The notes under the pieces: model-generated
What the model was told of the DNA's origin: nothing
Seen by the model: only the letters and a program-made list of their open reading frames with translations
The model's database searches: none
Part shown: positions 60,246-64,000 of the stretch, piece after piece
How positions within the stretch are numbered: the first letter of the stretch is position 1
How the letters are laid out: each line of letters begins with the position of its first letter
Position numbers and translations under genes: made by a program
Origin: Patulibacter medicamentivorans
GTDB taxonomy: Bacteria > Actinomycetota > Thermoleophilia > Solirubrobacterales > Solirubrobacteraceae
NCBI RefSeq assembly: GCF_000240225.1
Contig: NZ_AGUD01000003.1
Location: forward strand, 18,280 to 82,279
DNA: 64,000 bases
Direction: 5' to 3'

Positions 60246-61073
60246 ATGTCGTCACGCATCACCGTCTCGGGCCGCACCGCGGTCATCACCGGCGCCGGGT
60301 CCGGGATCGGACGCGCCCTCGCGCAGCGGATGGCGGCCCACGGCTCGCCGGTCGCCCTGGTCGACTGGGACGAGGAGGGCCTGGAGGAGACCGCCGCCTC
60401 GATCAGCGGCCCGGTCCTCCACCACAAGCTCGATGTCCGCGACCGGCAGGCCCAGTTCGCCTTCGCGGCGACGGTCAAGGAGTGGGCCCCGGCCCCGATC
60501 GGGATGGTCGTCAACAACGCCGGCGTGACCGTGTCGCAGTCGGTCGCCGGCGCCGCCGTCGAGGACGACGAGTGGGTGATGGACGTCAACTTCTGGGGCG
60601 TGATCCACGGGATCCGCGCCTGGCTGCCGATCCTGCAGGAGCAGGGCGAGGGCGCGCTGGTCAACGTCTCGAGCATCTTCGGGCTGATCGGCTGGCCGAC
60701 CCAGGCCGCCTACTGCGCGTCGAAGGCCGCCGTCCGCGGGTTCACCGAGTCGCTGCGCCACGAGCTGCGCGGCACGAACGTCCGAGCGATCGCCGTCCAC
60801 CCGGGCGGGATCGCCACCCACATCGTCGACAACGCCCGCTTCCACGTCGACGACCAGGGCAACACCGACCACAGCGTCCTTCAGCAGGACTTCAACAAGG
60901 TCGCCCGGACCTCGCCGGAGAAGGCTGCCAAGACGATCCACGACGGCGTCGAGCGCGGCAAGGACCGGATCCTGATCGGGCCCGACGCGGCGCTCACCTC
61001 GCTGCTGGTGCGGGCCGCCCCCGTCCGCTACTTCGACATCATCAAGCGGCTCGAGCCGCTCGTCCGACGCTGA
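60246..61073 (+). CDS. Short-chain dehydrogenase/reductase
   Basis: A 275-aa classical SDR: TAVITGAGSGIGRALAQRMA at residues 11-30, VVNNAGVTVSQSV, NVSSIFGLIGWPTQAAYCASKAAVRGFTESL with Ser, Tyr and Lys of the active site. It is divergent from the acyl-CoA degradation operon and shares its twin operators, so it probably oxidises or reduces an intermediate of the same pathway. Confidence 0.92.
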   Translation: MSSRITVSGRTAVITGAGSGIGRALAQRMAAHGSPVALVDWDEEGLEETAASISGPVLHHKLDVRDRQAQFAFAATVKEWAPAPIGMVVNNAGVTVSQSVAGAAVEDDEWVMDVNFWGVIHGIRAWLPILQEQGEGALVNVSSIFGLIGWPTQAAYCASKAAVRGFTESLRHELRGTNVRAIAVHPGGIATHIVDNARFHVDDQGNTDHSVLQQDFNKVARTSPEKAAKTIHDGVERGKDRILIGPDAALTSLLVRAAPVRYFDIIKRLEPLVRR

Positions 61074-61230
61074 GCGCCGCGCGGCCGGCCGGAACACGAG
61101 GTTGCGCCGAGCAGCGGGCGCGCTACGGTGTCGCGAGGGGTCGGGGTCCTGGTGTCGTGCGTGAGCGGGTCGTGCTCGCGGTCGGTGCCCACCGCGTCCG
61201 TTCCCGCCCAGACTCGGAGGAGCCACCGCG

Positions 61231-61893
61231 ATGTTCAGTCGTCACCGCACAGCCATCACCACCGCCGCCACCGCGTTCGGCGCGTCGCTGCTGCTCGCCA
61301 GCACGGCGGCCGGCTGGGGCGGCATGCCGGACTCGGTCGCCAAGAAGCCGACCACCGACCAGGGTCGCGAGGCGATCACGCACTGCCCGAACGTCTCGCG
61401 CAAGGTCGTCAAGTGCGACCACCTGCCGGGCTACTGGACGCCCGGCGGCGGCGGGTCGGTCAGCCACAAGGGCTGGCCGAAGGTCTCCGGGGTGCTCTGG
61501 CAGGTCGTGCAGGACGGCAACCGGGGCGAGCGCGTCGACGCGACTCGCTGGGACGACTGGCTGCTCGGCCGCCACGGCAGCGACGAGATCCACGGCGCCG
61601 AGGGCGACGACGTGCTCTGGGGCGACTCGGTCGCCGGCAGCGCCAACAACGGCCGCCAGAGCGACGTGCTCGACGGTGGACCCGGGGACGACTGGATCTA
61701 CGCCAGCCACGGCACGAACACGATCCTCGGTGGCGACGGCAACGACCGGATCTCCGCCTACTACGGGCGCGGCACGGTCGACTGCGGGCCCGGCCGCGAC
61801 ACGGTCCGGATCATCGCCAAGAAGCGCAACCGCAATCGCTCGAAGTACCAGCTGAGCAACTGCGAGAAGGTCACCTACACCAGCAAGCCGTAG
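61231..61893 (+). CDS. Secreted RTX-like calcium-binding protein
   Basis: A 220-aa protein with a signal peptide (AITTAATAFGASLLLASTAAG) and glycine-aspartate nonapeptide repeats (LGRHGSDEIHGAEGDDVLWGD, LDGGPGDDWIYA, LGGDGNDRISAYYG) that form a calcium-binding beta roll. It starts after a good ribosome site (GGAGG). Small RTX-like proteins of this kind are common in this type of actinobacterium; function unknown. It lacks any enzymatic domain. Confidence 0.82.
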   Translation: MFSRHRTAITTAATAFGASLLLASTAAGWGGMPDSVAKKPTTDQGREAITHCPNVSRKVVKCDHLPGYWTPGGGGSVSHKGWPKVSGVLWQVVQDGNRGERVDATRWDDWLLGRHGSDEIHGAEGDDVLWGDSVAGSANNGRQSDVLDGGPGDDWIYASHGTNTILGGDGNDRISAYYGRGTVDCGPGRDTVRIIAKKRNRNRSKYQLSNCEKVTYTSKP

Positions 61894-61909
61894 CCGGGCG
61901 GCGCCCGGC
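61893..61909 (+). terminator. Hairpin after the RTX-like gene
   Basis: GCCGGGC-GGC-GCCCGGC forms a perfect 7-bp stem that begins at the stop codon of the RTX-like gene, between it and the convergent cyclase gene (stop at 61916). Confidence 0.55.
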
Positions 61910-61915
61910 GCGGCC

Positions 61916-62641
61916 TCACCCGGCCCAGCGTCGGGCGATCGGGCTCTCGACGACGGCGATGTCGCCCAGCGGCGCCCGGTGGATGTCGCTGATCGGCCCG
62001 CGGTGGTCGTCGACCCGGACGAAGTGCGCCGCGCAGTCCGCCGAGCAGAAGCAGCGCAGCGCCGGGTCGGTCTCGTCGTGGGGCGCGACGGCCGACTCGG
62101 CCGGGATCGAGAGTCCGCAGACCGGATCGACGACCGTCCGGCCGTCGTCACCCGTCCGCAGGTCCAGCTCCTGGACCAGGACCGGCCGGGCGACGCCGGC
62201 GATCGCGACCGGCCCGAGCATCGAGAGGCCCGCCCAGTGGGGCAGCGCAGCGCGCTCGCCGGCCGCCATCAGCAGCTGGCCGGCGGCGGCGACGTCGCAG
62301 AGCCGGGCCGCGACGTTGATCGCCGCGCCGACGTAGTCGTCGCCCTCGAACATGATCACCGGGCCGCTGCAGATCCCGCCGCGGACCGCGAGCGGGCTGG
62401 CGCCGCTCAGGTGGTGACGGATCTCGAGCGTCGCGGCGACCAGCGCGTCCTGGCCGATGCAGGACAGCATCACGCCGTCGCCGAGCCACTTGGTGACGCG
62501 GACGCCGCGCCGCTCGGCCGCCCGCCGGACGACCGACCGCATCAGCGCCAGGACGGCGACCGCCTCCTCGTCGCCGTTGGCGTCGGTGTAGCTGCTGAAC
62601 CCGCAGAGGTCCAGGAACGCGAAGCAGCGATCGACCCTCAT
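61916..62641 (-). CDS. Class III nucleotide cyclase fused to a YHS-like metal domain
   Basis: A 241-aa protein. The N-terminal 165 residues are a cyclase catalytic domain: FLDLCGFSSYTD (metal Asp), VTKWLGDGVML (Lys and metal Asp) and GAAINVAARL (Asn and Arg). It ends in DPVCGLSIP...RCFCSADCAAHF, a YHS-type domain that normally binds a metal with its cysteines. No membrane segment is present. Metal or redox control of the cyclase is a reasonable inference. Substrate (ATP or GTP) is not certain. Confidence 0.82.
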   Translation of the reverse strand: MRVDRCFAFLDLCGFSSYTDANGDEEAVAVLALMRSVVRRAAERRGVRVTKWLGDGVMLSCIGQDALVAATLEIRHHLSGASPLAVRGGICSGPVIMFEGDDYVGAAINVAARLCDVAAAGQLLMAAGERAALPHWAGLSMLGPVAIAGVARPVLVQELDLRTGDDGRTVVDPVCGLSIPAESAVAPHDETDPALRCFCSADCAAHFVRVDDHRGPISDIHRAPLGDIAVVESPIARRWAG

Positions 62642-62715
62642 CGAGCGGAGGGAGCGTGGAGCGTCGAGGTTGAACGGCTGCGGATCACGAACGAGCGAGC
62701 ACGGAGGAGCGCTGT

Positions 62716-62735
62716 TCACGGTAGCGGTTCCGTGA
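62716..62735. promoter_or_regulatory. Palindrome upstream of the cyclase gene
   Basis: TCACGG (62716-62721) and CCGTGA (62730-62735) form an 8-bp-spaced palindrome, about 75 bp before the cyclase start and 145 bp before the divergent MBL gene. The layout resembles a Crp-family or repressor site. A -10-like TAGCGT at 62866-62871 precedes the MBL gene start by nine bases. Confidence 0.35.
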
Positions 62736-62880
62736 CCGATCCCACACCCCCCGGACGGGGGACGCGGAGCCGGAGAACGGGTGATCGCGAGGCCCCGTCG
62801 CGCTAGGAAGGGCGGCCGTCCGCGACCGGCGTCAAGACGTTCACGAGCCGATCGCGGCGGTCCTCTAGCGTTCGGCGGCG

Positions 62881-63657
62881 ATGCGCTTCGAGGTTCTCGG
62901 CCACACCGTCGGCGCCCCGCTGGGCGGGGCCTGCGCCGGGTACCTGGTCCACGGCGACGGCGGCACGATCCTGCTCGACTGCGGGCCGGGAACGCTGGAG
63001 CGGGTCTGGCGCCGCGGGCTGGCGGGCCGGCTGTCGGCGATCGTCCTCTCCCACGCCCATGCCGACCACGTCCTGGACCTCGTCCCGTGGTCGACGAGCG
63101 TGACGTCGGGCGAGCTGGAGCATCGCGCCGGGGGCCCGCTGCCACCGACCCCGCTGTACGTCCCGCGCGATCACGGACCGCAGGTGCTCGACGCGCTGGT
63201 GGTGGCGCTCGGCCTGCGCGAGGACCGCTTCTCCGGCGCCTTCGACCTGCGCGAGTACGACGATCGCGACCGGCTCTCGATCGCCGGCATGGAGCTGACG
63301 TTCGCGCGCACGGCGCACCCGGTGCCGTGCTTCGCGCCGCGGATCGACGACGGCCGCGCGACGATCGTCTACGGCGCCGATGGCGCACGCTCCCCCGCGC
63401 TGGTGGCCCACGCCCGCGATGCCGACCTGCTGGTCGTCGAGGCGACCTACCTCGATCCCGATCCGGGGCAGCACCGCTACGGCCACATGACCGGCGAGGA
63501 GGCCGGGCAGGTGGCGTCTCAGGCCGGGGCCAAGCGACTGCTGCTGACGCACCTGCTGCCGCGCCCGGACGAGAACCTGGAGAACCTGCGGCGGGCGCGC
63601 GCGGCGTTCTCCGGCACGGTCGACCTGGCGCGCGAGGGCCTCGTCGTCGTCGCCTGA
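62881..63657 (+). CDS. MBL-fold hydrolase (RNase Z-like)
   Basis: A 258-aa metallo-beta-lactamase fold protein: LSHAHADHVLDLVPW gives the HxHxDH motif, FARTAHPVPCFAPRI and IVYGADGARSP the following ligands, and LLLTHLLPR the last His. It resembles the RNase Z/phosphodiesterase branch. It lies opposite the cyclase-YHS gene, so cleavage of a cyclic nucleotide is a possibility, but the sequence alone does not show it. Confidence 0.88.
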   Translation: MRFEVLGHTVGAPLGGACAGYLVHGDGGTILLDCGPGTLERVWRRGLAGRLSAIVLSHAHADHVLDLVPWSTSVTSGELEHRAGGPLPPTPLYVPRDHGPQVLDALVVALGLREDRFSGAFDLREYDDRDRLSIAGMELTFARTAHPVPCFAPRIDDGRATIVYGADGARSPALVAHARDADLLVVEATYLDPDPGQHRYGHMTGEEAGQVASQAGAKRLLLTHLLPRPDENLENLRRARAAFSGTVDLAREGLVVVA

Positions 63658-63678
63658 CGACCGCGCCGCCCGCCCCGG

Positions 63679-64000
63679 TCAGCGACCGATCAGGATTCGC
63701 GCCGACCGCGCGACGGCGCGGTTGCGGACTCCGTCGATCGCCGTCAGCTGCAGCCGGTAGACCCCGGTCGACAGCGTCCGGCGACCGAACCGCGGCGAGA
63801 TCGCGACGGTCGTGCGGCCCGCGAGCAGCCGCAGCGTGCGGGTGCCGGGCAGCGTCGCGTAGCGCGTGCAACGGCCCGCGCGCCGGGGTCGGCGGACGGC
63901 GACGCAGCGGCGCCCGCTGCGACGGCCGGGCCGCGCCTGCAGGATCCGCAGCTTGACGGTCGCCGGCTGCGTCAGGCGCACCGCCAGCGAGGCGCGCGTC
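63679..64000 (-). CDS. C-terminal part of a secreted/wall protein
   Basis: An open frame runs from the right edge to a stop at 63679, with at least 106 residues visible. The sequence is basic and beta-rich (RLTQPATVKLRILQ, TTVAISPRFGRRTLSTGVYRLQLTAIDGVRN), resembling the Ig-like C-terminal repeats found in many extracellular proteins of related bacteria. The main domain lies outside the window. Strand and frame are supported by its continuity to the edge. Confidence 0.55.
   Translation of the reverse strand, partial: TRASLAVRLTQPATVKLRILQARPGRRSGRRCVAVRRPRRAGRCTRYATLPGTRTLRLLAGRTTVAISPRFGRRTLSTGVYRLQLTAIDGVRNRAVARSARILIGR

Overview
The window is a very GC-rich, gene-dense chromosomal segment with actinobacterial habits: GTG starts, many ATGA/GTGA overlaps, F420/LLM-type oxidoreductases, and -10 boxes of the TAGNNT type lying 6-9 nt from the start codon (leaderless mRNAs). 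Gene content fits an Actinomycetota soil bacterium, perhaps of the Thermoleophilia/Solirubrobacterales type. That placement is inference; no rRNA or tRNA gene is visible to fix it.

Layout. 0-2.5 kb: the start of an MFS gene divergent from an ArsR regulator, then a MarR-DHA2 efflux pair. 2.5-6.5 kb: a minus-strand operon TetR-AraC-VOC-UvrA-like ABC protein. 6.5-13.2 kb: a six-gene aromatic meta-cleavage operon (hydroxylase, extradiol dioxygenase, hydratase, acetaldehyde dehydrogenase, aldolase, C-C hydrolase) that would turn a hydroxylated aromatic acid into acetyl-CoA and central metabolites. 13.2-25.6 kb: a trypsin-nuclease fusion, an ArsR-SRPBCC operon, a LysR-controlled hydrolase/LLM pair, a secreted HExxH protein, a carboxylesterase, and a saccharopine-reductase-like/SnoaL pair facing an HxlR regulator.

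25.7-33.35 kb is the standout: a compact integrated element of about 7.6 kb bounded by a perfect 22-bp direct repeat, with every gene on the minus strand. Read in its own direction it has an intergenic hairpin region and promoter, an OB-fold-like single-stranded-DNA-binding candidate, small unknowns, a 46-aa pVIII-like protein, a 93-aa coat preprotein with a signal peptide and one membrane helix, a 500-aa pIII-like adsorption protein with a signal peptide and C-terminal anchor, a pVI-like membrane protein, three overlapping mini-genes (51, 39 and 26 codons), a Zot/pI ATPase, a small zinc-finger protein and a HUH rolling-circle initiator. This is a filamentous phage (inovirus-like) prophage. 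It has no integrase. Its left junction is a dif-like XerC/XerD site, so it probably uses the host Xer recombinases.

33.4-38.2 kb: a MerR-SDR divergent pair with a textbook 19-bp-spacer promoter, and an SDR/TetR/quinone-oxidoreductase group. 38.3-42.4 kb: an arsenic cluster arsC-arsD-arsA followed by a metallophosphoesterase, with no visible arsenite permease or ArsR. 42.5-50.3 kb: secreted wall-active proteins (M23, M15-like), two DHFR-family paralogues sharing an upstream 15-mer, a GNAT, a GlxA-type regulator, hydrolases and a candidate small RNA. 50.4-56 kb: a cache-domain protein with a FadR regulator and LLM enzyme, a PAQR-family membrane protein and a membrane adenylate cyclase. 56-61 kb: an acyl-CoA degradation operon (two crotonases, TetR, acyl-CoA dehydrogenase) divergent from an SDR, with two palindromic operators between. 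61-64 kb: an RTX-like secreted protein, a cyclase-YHS fusion, an MBL hydrolase and the 3' end of a further gene.
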